Shown: positions 1-10,042 of the stretch, piece after piece
Position numbering within the stretch: position 1 is the first letter of the stretch
How the letters are laid out: each line of letters opens with the position of its first letter
NCBI RefSeq assembly: GCF_964204645.1
Contig: NC_134031.1
Location: 5,563,001 to 5,627,000 of the forward strand
Direction: 5' to 3'
Length of the DNA: 64,000 bases
Origin: Tubulanus polymorphus
Lineage: Eukaryota > Nemertea > Palaeonemertea > Tubulaniformes > Tubulanidae
Translations under genes and position numbers: made by a program
The notes under the pieces: model-generated
The model's input: the letters and a program-made list of their open reading frames with translations, nothing else
Told to the model about the DNA's origin: nothing
Databases searched by the model: none

Positions 1-585
1 TGGTAGATATTTGCAAAGTGCAATGATCCGAGTGTTTTGTACTTGTCTAATTTTCTATTTCAAACTATTGGTTCCCGTATTAATCAAATTTGTAATCAAT
101 AGGAAATTGAGAAGCGATTGAACAACGCAATAAAGCACCGGAGTCGGTCGTTTTATAGGAAATGATGGATAGATCGAGGGCAGGTGTCACACATCCCCCG
201 ATTCTGTTCCGGTATGGGCTCTTAACGATGATCGTCATATTCTATGTGTATTTATTAGATAAATTATTCATGAATTACTCACACGTCGTTATTTTTATTC
301 GTCAGGATGGATGATGTGTTTCGGAGGCGCGTTTGCGTCATCCTAAGACCTCGTCTAGTTATTACTCAGGAGTCGGATTTTTAAAGCGGTTTTTCACTTG
401 AGTCCACGGGTTAATTCAACATTAAACCTAGACCGTTTTTGATCTTAGAATACGGATTGACCTTATATTTATTTGATTGGCAGATTTGGGTTGATTCGTT
501 TCGATTTGGTGTCCCTGTTAGCTTTCGTACAAACTCTCTATACGTACCGGGAACGAAACAGGGGTTAAACCTAGACCTTTTATGG
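1..585. other. Intergenic, nothing recognised
   Basis: No open frame with family resemblance and no clear repeat was seen. The sequence is AT-rich with stop codons in all frames. Confidence 0.5.
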
Positions 586-782
586 CTGCAGTATGGCGGC
601 TGATAAGGACCATAGCGGAATCCCTGGTGTGCAAATGAAGGCACCAGAACGCCAGAACGCCAAAACGAAAAAAAAATTTTTTTTAGAGAAGATTTGACGT
701 TTTTTTCGCTTTGGCGTTCTGGCGCCCTCATTTGCATACCAGGGATTTTACGTTGTGGCCCTTATCAGCCACCATACTGCAG
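586..782. repeat. Foldback element with long inverted arms
   Basis: The two ends are long inverted repeats. The left arm starts CTGCAGTATGGCGGCTGATA, and the right arm read in reverse starts CTGCAGTATGGTGGCTGATA. The match continues through CCCTGGTxTGCAAATGA to the shared CCAGAACGCCA near the centre. The centre is a short A-run/T-run loop. No coding capacity is believable; a minus-strand open frame over it is a by-product of the arms. It is a MITE or foldback transposon remnant of unknown family. Confidence 0.75.
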
Positions 783-984
783 TCGTGGGCTTTATTCAAA
801 TGATGAAAAAATTGATTTCTGAGTCATTGATTTCTGGGATATACGTAATGTATATTCACACACCAGGGTAAATGTGGGCCTATCACTATTGTTCTCTTTA
901 ATCTATCTTATTGGTGTGGCCGAAACCAAAAAGTAAGTTACACCAGTGTGCACCCTCAATGGGGTACCCACAGTACTACTGTGA

Positions 985-1300
985 CAATCGAGGATTCCAC
1001 GTATGGCAGGCGAGGATCCGCCAGGTTCGCTAGTAGATCGTCGTTCGTCCGCTTTCGATTTCTTCTACATTTCCATTAAATCTAAGTGGCTTTTTCTCTT
1101 AAATGAATCAATCGTTTATGAAAACTATACCGATATCCGAGTAGAAGAATTGAAGTATTGTATATTTGGTGGGTGCAGTGATAATATATGGACCCGGGAG
1201 TCTAAAAACCCAGTTCTAAGTTCATCGAAAATGAATTCATTTTGACAACGGACGACCTCTGCTCGTCACGCCATCTGATGAGATAGCTGGTCTTGCGGGT
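985..1300 (+). repeat. Dispersed repeat, copy 1 (related to 29755-30070)
   Basis: Shares a long colinear match with 29755-30070. Both have GGCGAGGATCC followed by CCAGGTTCGCTAGT, then a stretch rich in TTTC, then AAAATGAA and a terminal CGCCATCTG. In both copies the strand shown keeps an open frame (80 and 85 residues) with a shared GEDPPGSLV motif. The family is not recognised. A third fragment of the 3' end occurs near 38107-38145 in reverse. Confidence 0.65.
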
Positions 1301-2839
1301 TCCCCTTTGATGTAATAACATTTTCTATTTCAATTTATATGTTTTCATGATTTGTGTATCTTGTTATAATTTCTTTGTAAATAAAGATATAGTCTCTAAA
1401 TGCATTTGCCGCAACTGTCTACTAATGTTGTTTGCGGTTTGTAATCGATTTTATTCATCTCACGTACGTCACGGCGATGGAACACTCGCGGTCGGGATGA
1501 TGATGGATGGATAACTGTTATAGAATCCTGACTCCGACATAAATCCGTCTGTTCAGAACGGAAGGTACGCCTGATCGAACAGCCAATAAAGAAGACGTGG
1601 TCGAGATACTAGATACGAAAAGCTCGCAATCACAGCCAACTGTTGCATATACAAACAACATTTACGCTTTTCGATCTGCATCCAGCTATATCGGGTTCTT
1701 GGGCTTAATGCGATATTCTTTGACAACAAACTGTAGGCTGTCCCATCGTAAAGGGCCAGTCGATGTAGACTACGTATAATTCAACCGACGGCACATTCGA
1801 ACATCTGGTGCTGTTTGTCGCGCTATTTCAAGTTAGGAAATGCAGGAGCGTTAACCATTGCAAATGAACTAATTCAAACCATTTTTAATATTGTATATAT
1901 TCGAATAAACTTTAATTAATTCATAGTAACATTCACGGATCGAAACATATTGCATTCCGACCGGAATTCGAACCAGTTAGAACCGCAAGACTGCGCCACA
2001 CGTCACACAAGCTCATACCGTGACAGTTGTCGATTTTAGCATCGGGTTCGATTCCTCGCCGAAGGGGGGAATTGGCATTTTACCAAACACACATGTTACC
2101 ACAGCCTTTAGAGAAGAAATGTTTTGTGAGAAGAGTAATAGGTATTGATCGACGAATGACATGCGTTAATATACAATTGAATGTAGATCTTGGGTAGAGA
2201 GCTCAAATAGTTGAAAAACCATAGAGGCAAAAACAGTACAAATCTCATTTTTCTAATGAGTATATATATCTACTATGGCAAATGTTTTCGGCAGTCACGA
2301 CAATCACGGCAATTTGACAGATGTTGGCCGATTGCTGAAGTCTTTAGTTCATGCCCCTTCACTCTTGTTGCCAGATGTGTTTTGGTTTTATCTATAGCCG
2401 GTGTTTATATGACATAAACAAGTGTATAGACAACCATGTAGCTTTCAAGGATTTAGGAGTCTGACACTTAAGCTAGAAGAAATTCTTAATCTTAGTGTTT
2501 ACGAACGAGCATTGAAGGTCTATTTCGAAATTCGATTTGAATAGTTCTTTTAATTTTATAAGGAATATGTATACTCATTAGAAAATGAGATTTGTACATT
2601 TAAATTTCCCATATGAAATGCGAACCTCTTATCCCTCATTATTTCTGCATGAATCTAAATTTACAATTTCAGCCGTCAATTTAATCCAGATGGAATTAAT
2701 ACTATCATTTAATTTTTGTCGACTTGAAGATGTACGTCAAACCTAACCCTACGCAGCCTTCTGTATCATCTTTAGCCTGTTGTGTCAGCTTTTCAATTAT
2801 GTTACGTATTGTAGGCCTATTAACTTGTTCCGAGCAAAA
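1301..2839. other. Intergenic, repeat debris, no gene
   Basis: No gene is supported. An AATAAAG-containing AT-rich stretch around 1340-1395 resembles a retrotransposon 3' tail. GGTTCGATTCC at 2045-2055 resembles a pol III B box, so a degraded tRNA-like SINE could be present. Both readings are weak. Confidence 0.35.
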
Positions 2840-2940
2840 TATTATCATTTTTCTATGGAACAATATATGATCTGAACTTTTCGTCAAAATACAATAATCG
2901 TTTGTCATCATTGGTTTTTTCTAATTCGCTTGATAAGCTT

Positions 2941-3915
2941 CTATCCGGTTTTAATACGTTCCATCGTAAACGGATCTGTTATCGATTCAGAGCTTTCGTA
3001 CACGCCTCGCGCGTCGAGTTCCACGTTCTCGAGTACTCGCGTTTCGACCATCATTTCACCTGAGAAACTTCTGCGAACGAACGGAATGAAATCTTTCAAC
3101 TGGACGCAAGGCGTCGACTCCTGAGTTAATTTAACCCGAAACTTTCGACTATAAGTCAACGAAAAACAGTTTCGTAGATTATCGCCGAATTCGTTTTGTA
3201 GGATGGCTAGAGAATTACGCGGTGCGTTGTAGTATTTATCCCCTAGAGGTCGCTGGTGGCTGGGCATGAGATCCTTCAATTCGTGAATTATTTTTGCTTC
3301 ATCTGCGTTGACAACTGTCCAAACATGCGTGACATTTTTGTCGTAAAATGTCACCTCCAGATACGGCCATGTACATTCAGTAGTAAGCCTAATAAACTGT
3401 ACATTATTTGGCGCCCTACAAAACCGAATGCGGGTACCTACAACAACTGCTAGTCTTTTCGCGACGTTTCGTAACGCTTTTAACAATTCAGATTTGTAGG
3501 CGATGTCCACTAAAATCTCAATGCCATCTGCCCACGGTAGAATATCATGATGCCTCCACGAACCCAGTAAAGTCCACGAATGCATCACCCACGGTATTCC
3601 AGCACGTTCGGCGAGAAACGAAAATTCGTCTAATTTGGATTTCGTCGACCAGAGTTCTTTGTGCGTAAAATACGTACGCTTCAGAATATTCGGTAGTTCA
3701 TTATGGATGGTTTTGATGACGGGTCGACGTTTTACAGTATCGGGTTTGCGAGGCTGGAATACCGGTACCAGGAGTGCACCGGACAAGTCGTTACGTTCCG
3801 ATTCCGCTGATTCTTCATGAATTGATCCGTACGTCCGGAAGACGATATAGACGATCAATGCGCATAAACTCCATTTTACGACTGCTTTCACTTTCCTGAT
3901 TTTCTTGATCAACAT
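2941..3915 (-). CDS. LicD/fukutin-like type II membrane protein, copy 1
   Basis: The product is 324 residues. A basic N-terminus is followed by one hydrophobic segment (about residues 12-29), suggesting a type II Golgi/ER anchor with a lumenal domain. Residues about 90-130 contain GIPWVMHSWTLLGSWRHHD followed by ILPWADGIEI. This resembles the LicD/FKTN/FKRP nucleotidyltransferase family core (G-x-LLG-x-x-RH...PWDDD-x-D), whose members transfer phospho-alcohol groups to glycans. The family acidic cluster is altered here: the DDD position reads A-D-G and the last acid is E. A C-terminal GDNLRNCFS stretch is also LicD-like in feel. This start is chosen because the paired copy shares it, giving equal lengths, and because a TTTTAG acceptor-like site lies 16 nt upstream, implying an intron in the 5' UTR. 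The copy at 8213 differs at about 17 residues. Family membership is fairly likely; activity is uncertain. Confidence 0.75.
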   Translation of the reverse strand: MLIKKIRKVKAVVKWSLCALIVYIVFRTYGSIHEESAESERNDLSGALLVPVFQPRKPDTVKRRPVIKTIHNELPNILKRTYFTHKELWSTKSKLDEFSFLAERAGIPWVMHSWTLLGSWRHHDILPWADGIEILVDIAYKSELLKALRNVAKRLAVVVGTRIRFCRAPNNVQFIRLTTECTWPYLEVTFYDKNVTHVWTVVNADEAKIIHELKDLMPSHQRPLGDKYYNAPRNSLAILQNEFGDNLRNCFSLTYSRKFRVKLTQESTPCVQLKDFIPFVRRSFSGEMMVETRVLENVELDARGVYESSESITDPFTMERIKTG

Positions 3916-4009
3916 TCCGATAGTGTTTTTCCTAAAACGGAAAGTCGATGCACGGTTGAATTTGATTTAACTAACGAATCGAGTCGTACAGTTATTAGTT
4001 GAATTCGAA

Positions 4010-4110
4010 CCCCGGTTTCGCTCCCGGGCAGGTGTAAGGGTCACACCAAATACAAATACAAATACAAATACATATCAAATCAGATCAAATCGAGTAGATA
4101 AGAGGAAAAC
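4010..4110. repeat. Short repeat with (CAAAT)n tail
   Basis: Has the block GGTTTCGCTCCCGG, then a CACACCAAATAC junction and several CAAATA units. Related pieces occur at 7690-7790 (the equivalent place in the other palindrome arm, opposite strand), 35630-35690 and 38165-38230. The tandem A-rich end suggests a SINE or LINE tail. Confidence 0.5.
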
Positions 4111-5118
4111 TCGTCCCTATTTCGGGATCAAAATTTTATTCGAAACATCAACTCGATTTATATATGAATAAGAGCGGGTCCGCCGTTATTAAAGATACAT
4201 AGTAGGTAATAGTAGATACATAGAAATGCATAGTATAATATATAGTGAGATCATTACATCGTTTAATGCATTTATATGCATACGACATAATATACCTATA
4301 TATACATAATCATTATCTACAGAATGAAAGAATGAATAAAAAATAATGAATAAAAGAATGAAAGAATGAATAAATCAGCGGTGATGAAAAATTCTCGCAT
4401 TACTTACACACACTGCAAATGAAGGTGTTTTATTCCGCGTACGGAGGCTTCAAATGCGAAATCAACCAAGAGAAACGCGTTTATGAGGAAATTAAGGGTA
4501 TATGCAGCTGTTGTTACTTATGAAAAAGTCACAATATATGTTACTTGTGAAAGAAACAATATATGTTGGAGACACGTGTTCTGCTGTTTGAAAGGCTTGA
4601 TGAGGGCTTGGATGAACCATCCCCTGTTTCAAGCCTTCCGTTTTGTATGTTGTCTAAGATTTGCAATCACAGAAAACTAAGCATCGGGCCGGCAACTGAT
4701 CAGATCATTTGCTTATAGGCGACTGAGATGTGAAAACCATAGCAAATATTCTAAAAGGCAAAAGTCTCGGTTCTTTTGCTTTGCTTTAGTAAGGTGCGCC
4801 ATGTGTTGTTGACTAATGGCGGATATCACCCTAACCTTGGAGTAATCAGACTGAATTCCTCCGAGCCCTAACTAACAAGCGTCGCTCGTAGCCGCAACCG
4901 AGTTTAACTATGTATTCTCAAACAATGGACTCATTCGCGAAGTCCATGATTTAATCATAGCATCCTCGCTGGAGCATGCATGTACGACGCTCAAAAGAAG
5001 TACAGGAGCAGCTTGAGCAACTCACTGGCCGGAGCTGGAAATGTTGATGGTCGCGATGGTCAAAACCTGAATTCTGTAGCTATTCCACAAAGAATAAAAA
5101 CACAACAAATGAATTTCA

Positions 5119-5252
5119 GGGCCCAGTTTCACGAAAAGGTTTAAGCCTAAAATGGTTTAGTTTGAATTGTTTGTCCTCATTGAAAACATGAAGTAACCCA
5201 TGGCAATTACACCAAAAATTTAGTTTAACTTTAGTTGTGAAACTGGGTCCTC
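5119..5252. mobile_element. Short TIR element (MITE-like)
   Basis: Ends are inverted: GGGCCCAGTTTCAC at the left and GTGAAACTGGGTCC at the right. There is no coding content. It belongs with other elements here whose ends read like GGGCC-x-GTT-x-CA (18648, 46840, 49793, 51205). Confidence 0.65.
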
Positions 5253-5744
5253 AATAGTTTTGGCCGGGTTTGTCTCTGGTTTTAGTTTGGAGCGTTTAAC
5301 TATGGTTTGAATGTTGGTTTGGTATTTACAGTTAACTCGGCTCGGCTGAGCTCGTAATTTTGGGGACCGGTGATTTCTGAGACCTGCCCCTGAGAATCTC
5401 CTCTGCCAGGATGCGACCTCGATTGAAACTCGATACCGACATTTGGCATGCGCGGTTATCTGAGACACTATCAAAATATCAATATCAATATCAATAGCCC
5501 TGTTTTGTTGACCAAAGAGCTCATCGTTGCTGAAGTTGCTATCATTTCTATAAGAAACCAAGTAATTATCTCTACACGATTTAACCTGGTTCTGTAAGGG
5601 TTTTTATGTGTATGGGAAAAGATAGTGTGAGCGCGATAGCGCACACTAGATGTGTGCTGGTGCGCACACTGACTGCAATGGCTCGGGTTACAAGGAGGGA
5701 ATATGTTGATAAGAAAGAGCAGCATTTAGCAACTATATTTAATA

Positions 5745-6112
5745 TGTAAGGACTTTTAAGGGATGATTAGTGTAGTAAAGGAGGCAGTAGAATGGAAGTA
5801 GCCAGGATTGTTAATACCAAATAGGGTAAGGATAGAAGCGGGTGAGGTTATGGTATAGGAATGTAAAGAATGTACCAAATAGTATATAAGTCTAAGGTTT
5901 TTGGTTCAGGGAGAGTACAAAAGAGAGTACATGAGAAAGAGAGAGAGTACTAAAAGACAATTGGAGAGATAAAGCTGAAGTGTAAGCAGTAGAGAGAAAA
6001 TAAAGAAAAGCTTGATCATACCAGATAGAAGTGTTAGTAGTTAATATCTACATAAGGAAGAGGCAGGTCAGCAAAAGGAACCAGTTAGTGAGAAGAACGA
6101 GGTGACATAACA
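5745..6112 (+). mobile_element. Candidate solo LTR
   Basis: The segment starts TGTAAGGA and ends CATAACA, so it has TG...CA ends. Internally it has a TATATAAG box (about 5884) and AATAAAG (about 6000) in LTR order. The sequence directly after it (GTGGTGGAGGTGGTATCCC) could be a primer-binding-site-like remnant. No gag/pol frame is present. No second LTR and no target-site duplication were found, so a solo LTR is an inference. Confidence 0.4.
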
Positions 6113-6544
6113 GTGGTGGAGGTGGTATCCCATTACAATAGTGGAAATCGTAGTACCGTTACAGTTCCCACTTGTTATAAAACTTTGCGTTTCAATTATT
6201 TGTAAATCAATTTTTTTTCAGTCAATCCCCAGTGCTCTTAAATTTATGACATTATGGCTCTTGAAAGTGAAACTCTGCCAGAAATGGAAATGATCTGCAT
6301 GGTCAAAATGGTACAACACATTAAAGACAGATAAACACTAGGTTGAAAATGGTTGGCTTTCTAATAGTATTTAGCCCCAATTTCTGACTGCTAGAGTTTT
6401 GTAAATACGATACTGATTGTTCTCATTGTATGGTTTTTTTGCAGCATGAAATTTGTCCAATAGAACAGTTTGAAAGTTGATCAAAGATTGAATAATGTTT
6501 GATTATTTGGTGTTCTATACGGTAACTACAAAACTCTTATGAAA

Positions 6545-6770
6545 TTCCCACTTTCGTTTCTGCGCGGTAAAATTCGTTTCTTCGCGGCGAGGAAACGGGC
6601 GAAGAAACGAAGTTCGTTTCGGCGGGTCGCCGAAACGAGAAATCACCGCGAAGAAACGCGCAGAAACGGGCGCAGAAACGAAGGTTCGTTTCTGCGCCTG
6701 TTTTGGCGCGTTTCTGCGCGGTAAATTTCGTTTCTGCGGCGCGCAGAAACGGACGCAGAAACGAAGCTAT
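6545..6770. repeat. Cluster of inverted GTTTCTGCGC motifs
   Basis: The stretch is built almost entirely from CGTTTCTGCGC, CGTTTCTTCGCGG and their reverse complements GCGCAGAAACG and GCGAAGAAACG, in mixed orientation. It could form many alternative hairpins. The open frames running through it are composition artefacts. No family is recognised. Confidence 0.75.
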
Positions 6771-7795
6771 ATATTTTTATATTGCACGGATTTTTTTTTT
6801 AAACTTGGCCCGAATCAGCCACCATAAACGACAGGTAGGCAACGATCTCCAGTTATATTACGGCCATGCTCATATGCGGTTCTCTTTTGAGCAACTAAAG
6901 CTGTACGTCATCTAGGGAGGATGTTAGTTATATGCTTGGTTGCGGCTACGAGCCAAGCTCGTAAGTAACTGTGATATCCGCCAATGTGCGCGCTCCATTG
7001 ATCAACAACACATGGCGCAACTTACTAAAACAAAGCAAAATGACCGTGACTTTGGGATGCTTGCTAGACGAATATTTTCTATAGATAACACATCTCAGTA
7101 GCCTCACTAAAGTCTATCCCAGTTATGACCGCGGCATTTCACTCTCAAAGAGCCAGTATCAACAACAATTTAATCTAGCAAATGTTCTCATCAGTTGCTG
7201 GTCCAGTGTACGCATAGCTCTCTGTTATTGAAAATCTTTCACGCCGTACAAAACGGAACTCATCGAAACGGGGGGGGGGGGGTGGTTCATCCAAGCCTTC
7301 GTCCAGCTTCAAGCAGGGAAACATATGCCTCCAACAAATATGTATCGTTCATTCGGTAACGGCTGAATCGCCACAGATTTCCCCCATTAATACGTGTCAC
7401 TTGTTCATATCAACTTCACATTAAGTAGTGTCCGTACGCGGAATAGAATACCACAATTTGCGGTATATTTACGTAAGTAAATGGGTGGATTTTTAATCGC
7501 CGCTGGTTTTTATTATTCATTCTTGCATTCATTTTGAATAATTGCATTAAAATAATGATTATGTATATAGGTACATTATATCGTGTGAACTCATTAAACG
7601 ATGTAATGATTTCGCTATTATCTTTCATAATCGGCGGAATGGAAACTCAGATCCGCTGTTTCTCAATATTTAGATAGAAATGATATTTTGAAAGTGAAAT
7701 AATTCGTGAAGAAAAAAATATCTTTTTTTCCTCGTATCTACTTGCCTTAATTTGATTTGATTCTTATTTGGTGTGTCCCTTATAAGCGAAATCTG

Positions 7796-8135
7796 GGTTT
7801 AACCCATCCTCGCTTGGCAGAGTTTGATTACCGCCTGCCGAAACCACTCCAACACAAACCCTGGCCGCAAACGCTTCATTGGTCTATTACATTGCCCAAG
7901 ATTTTTCGGGTTGCCGCTAGGCGGCCATCAGTCTATGAATTAAGGCAATCGGATGAGTGTTTTTCACCGGCAGATTCGCTACGCATCTGATTGGCTGGAT
8001 ATATAGACTGGTAGTCCCTTGGCGGCAACCTGTACGCCCAAGAAATCGTGGGTAGTGTAATATACCAATGGTTTGTATTGGCGTGAGTTTCGGCGAGCGA
8101 TAATCGAGCCCTGGCAAGCAAGGATGGGTTTAACC
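7796..8135. mobile_element. Foldback element inserted in the right palindrome arm
   Basis: The element has long inverted ends: GGTTTAACCCATCCTCGCTT at the left, and GGTTAAACCCATCCTTGCTT when the right end is read in reverse. The similarity of the arms continues inward past TTGCCGCxAxG to CAGTCTAT, about 150 bp per side with gaps. The corresponding place in the other palindrome arm (about 3970-4010) lacks it. That empty site marks it as an insertion made after the duplication, or lost from the other arm. Confidence 0.75.
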
Positions 8136-8212
8136 GATAAGTGAACTCGATTCGTAGTTAAATGAAACTCAACCGAGCATCAACTTCCCGTTTCAGGAGA
8201 AACACTATCGGA

Positions 8213-9187
8213 ATGTTGATTAGGGAAATCAGGAACGTGAAAACTGTCGTAAAATGGAGTTTATGCGCATTGGTCGTCTATATCGTCTTCCGGACGTACG
8301 AACCAATTCACGAAGAATCCGCCGAATCGGAACGTAACGACTTGTCCGGTGCACTCCTGATACCGGTATTCCAGCCTCGCAAACCCGATACTGTAAAACG
8401 TCGACCCGTCATCAAAACCATCCATAATGAACTACCGAATATCCTGAAGCATTCGTATTTTACGCACAAAGAACTCTGGTCGACGAAATCCAAATTAGAC
8501 GAATTTTCGTTTCTCGCCGAACGTGCTGGAATACCGTGGGTGATGCATTCGTGGACTTTACTGGGTTCGTGGAGGCATCATGATATTCTACCGTGGGCAG
8601 ATGGCATTGAGATTTTAGTGGACATCGCCTACAAATCCGAATTATTAAAAGCGTTACAAAACGTCGCGAAAAGACTAGCGGTTGTTGTAGGTACCCGCAT
8701 TCGGTTTTGCAGGGCGCCAAATAATGTACAGTTTATCTGGCTTACTACTGAATGTACATGGCCGTATCTGGAGGTGACATTTTACGACAAAAATGTCACG
8801 CATGTTTGGACAGTTGTCAACGCAGATGAAGCAAAAATAATTCATGAATTGAAGGATCTCATGCCCAGCCACCAGCGACCTCTAGGGGAAAAATACTACA
8901 ATGCACCGCGTAATTCTCTAGCGATCCTACAAAACGAATTCGGCGATAATTTACGAAACTGTTTTTCGTTGACTTATAGTCGAAAGTTTCGGGTTAAATT
9001 AACTCAGGAGTCGACGCCTTGCGTCCAGTTGAAAGATTTCATTCCGTTCGTTCGCAGAAATTTCTCAGGTGAAATGATGGTCGAAACGCGAGTACTCGAG
9101 AACGTGGAACTCGACGCGCGAGGCGTGTACGAAACCTCTGAATCGATAACAGATCCGTTTACGATGGAACGTATTACAACCAGATAG
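8213..9187 (+). CDS. LicD/fukutin-like type II membrane protein, copy 2
   Basis: A 324-residue partner of the gene at 2941-3915, about 95% identical (about 17 differences, seven of them in the first 31 residues). It has the same single N-terminal membrane anchor and the same LicD-like core with the altered acidic motif (W-A-D-G-I-E). An ATG at 8162 would add 17 residues. However, it lies upstream of a TTTCAG acceptor-like site at 8191-8196, and the equivalent ATG is ATC in copy 1, so the inner ATG at 8213 is preferred. Coding DNA is nearly identical to copy 1 even at silent sites. Residue differences that change charge include R-to-W in the middle of the domain. The role is inferred to be Golgi glycan modification; substrate unknown. 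Confidence 0.75.
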   Translation: MLIREIRNVKTVVKWSLCALVVYIVFRTYEPIHEESAESERNDLSGALLIPVFQPRKPDTVKRRPVIKTIHNELPNILKHSYFTHKELWSTKSKLDEFSFLAERAGIPWVMHSWTLLGSWRHHDILPWADGIEILVDIAYKSELLKALQNVAKRLAVVVGTRIRFCRAPNNVQFIWLTTECTWPYLEVTFYDKNVTHVWTVVNADEAKIIHELKDLMPSHQRPLGEKYYNAPRNSLAILQNEFGDNLRNCFSLTYSRKFRVKLTQESTPCVQLKDFIPFVRRNFSGEMMVETRVLENVELDARGVYETSESITDPFTMERITTR

Positions 9188-9389
9188 AACCGTACAAATG
9201 AATTAGAAAAACCAATGACCCCGAATTTTGATGAAAAGTTAAAGAGTTAAGATGATTTTAGATAGAAAATGTTATCATATCAATTGAGGTTGTCCGATGA
9301 TGTAAATTACTTATTGGTTTCGGCCAGCCAGATCACAATGTTCCACAAAAGACATAGGCTATAAGGCTATCAATATTGTTTTCTTTTAT

Positions 9390-9428
9390 CAACATTTCGG
9401 CTGTTGGCAGTCAACAGCCGAAACGTTG
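9390..9428. repeat. Hairpin, 17-bp arms
   Basis: CAACATTTCGGCTGTTG, five loop bases, then CAACAGCCGAAACGTTG: 16 of 17 positions pair. It lies about 200 bp downstream of the copy 2 stop codon. No U-tract follows, and it is more likely a repeat end than a functional RNA signal. Confidence 0.6.
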
Positions 9429-9594
9429 TGGTTTCGTTCTGATAAATTATTTCATATAAAATTTGAATTGTGGGACTTCTTCAATTAATCTGCAATATAC
9501 ACGGATTATAGTGTTTCATTCGACTGCTACAACAACAGAAATTTGGCTATAAATCATTGCAAGATAGAAACCTGGAAATATAACAAGAAAACTA

Positions 9595-9795
9595 ACTCGA
9601 AAGTTTATTGACGGACGAAAAGTAACACACGAATTGCTTGATATCATCAGAAATAAATGATATGATATAAATAACATTATACCATAGATCGATAGTTATT
9701 TTTTTTTCATTTGAATATATCGATGATTAAATTGATTTGACCGACAACCAGTCTAGTCCCGATAGATTGATGACGTAGTGCACATCCTTTCAATG
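9595..9795 (+). repeat. Dispersed repeat family R1, copy A
   Basis: Matches 27388-27590 and, in reverse, 39366-39546. Landmarks are AAAGTTTATTGA near the start, GAATATATCGAT, ACAACCAGTC and GATGACGTAGTGCA at the end. No coding capacity. Confidence 0.65.
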
Positions 9796-10042
9796 ATCAA
9801 TTATCAAAAAGACACGAGAATCTATCGACAGTCTTTTGATGGAATGGGATGCAGTGGGTTAAAAGGTTAACGAACACTATTTATGCTATGTGTTAGGAAT
9901 GCTATATAGTGATATTGAAATTGACGTGTTTTTCCGAATAATTTTAAAAAGAAAAGGAATATATAAGAATGTTTATTCTGTAACAACCATCACAATATCG
10001 GTGAACGAAACATAGTATATTCTATTCTGTCCGTTGTACATT

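Larger units (their letters stand above)
2840..5000 (-). repeat. Left arm of large imperfect palindrome
   Basis: Read in reverse, this arm matches 6880-9285 in order. The match covers the LicD-like gene, its 5' flank with a conserved splice-acceptor-like motif, and a tract containing CATTACATCGTTTAATG. It continues through ATTCCGCGTACGGA, GGCTTGGATGAACCA and GCGCCATGTGTTGTTGA, then CTCGTAGCCGCAACC at 4889-4903. Non-coding parts look roughly 70-80% similar by eye with many indels, while the gene is nearly identical. Confidence 0.85.
5001..6879. other. Palindrome spacer
   Basis: Central segment between the two arms, with no supported gene. It contains a TIR element (5119-5252), a candidate solo LTR (5745-6112) and a cluster of CGTTTCTGCGC inverted motifs (6545-6770). 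The exact inner limits of the arms are uncertain by about 100 bases. Confidence 0.6.
6880..9285 (+). repeat. Right arm of large imperfect palindrome
   Basis: Reverse-complement partner of 2840-5000, carrying the second LicD-like gene. Shared landmarks appear in mirrored order: GTTGCGGCTACGAG (6939-6952), CAACACATGGCGC, TGGTTCATCCAAGCC, CGTACGCGGAATA, CATTAAACGATGTAATG, then the gene and about 90 bp of 3' flank. The 340-bp foldback at 7796-8135 is present only in this arm. Confidence 0.85.

Noticed and set aside
411-737. 108-residue minus-strand frame
   Set aside because: Lies across the inverted arms of the foldback at 586-782; explained by the repeat.
2043-2060. tRNA from GGTTCGATTCC
   Set aside because: Only the B-box word is present; no acceptor-stem pairing was seen.
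3256-3820. Plus-strand frames opposite LicD-like copy 1 (and their mirror at 8308-8872)
   Set aside because: Antisense shadows of a well-supported gene; their similarity between copies follows from the duplication.
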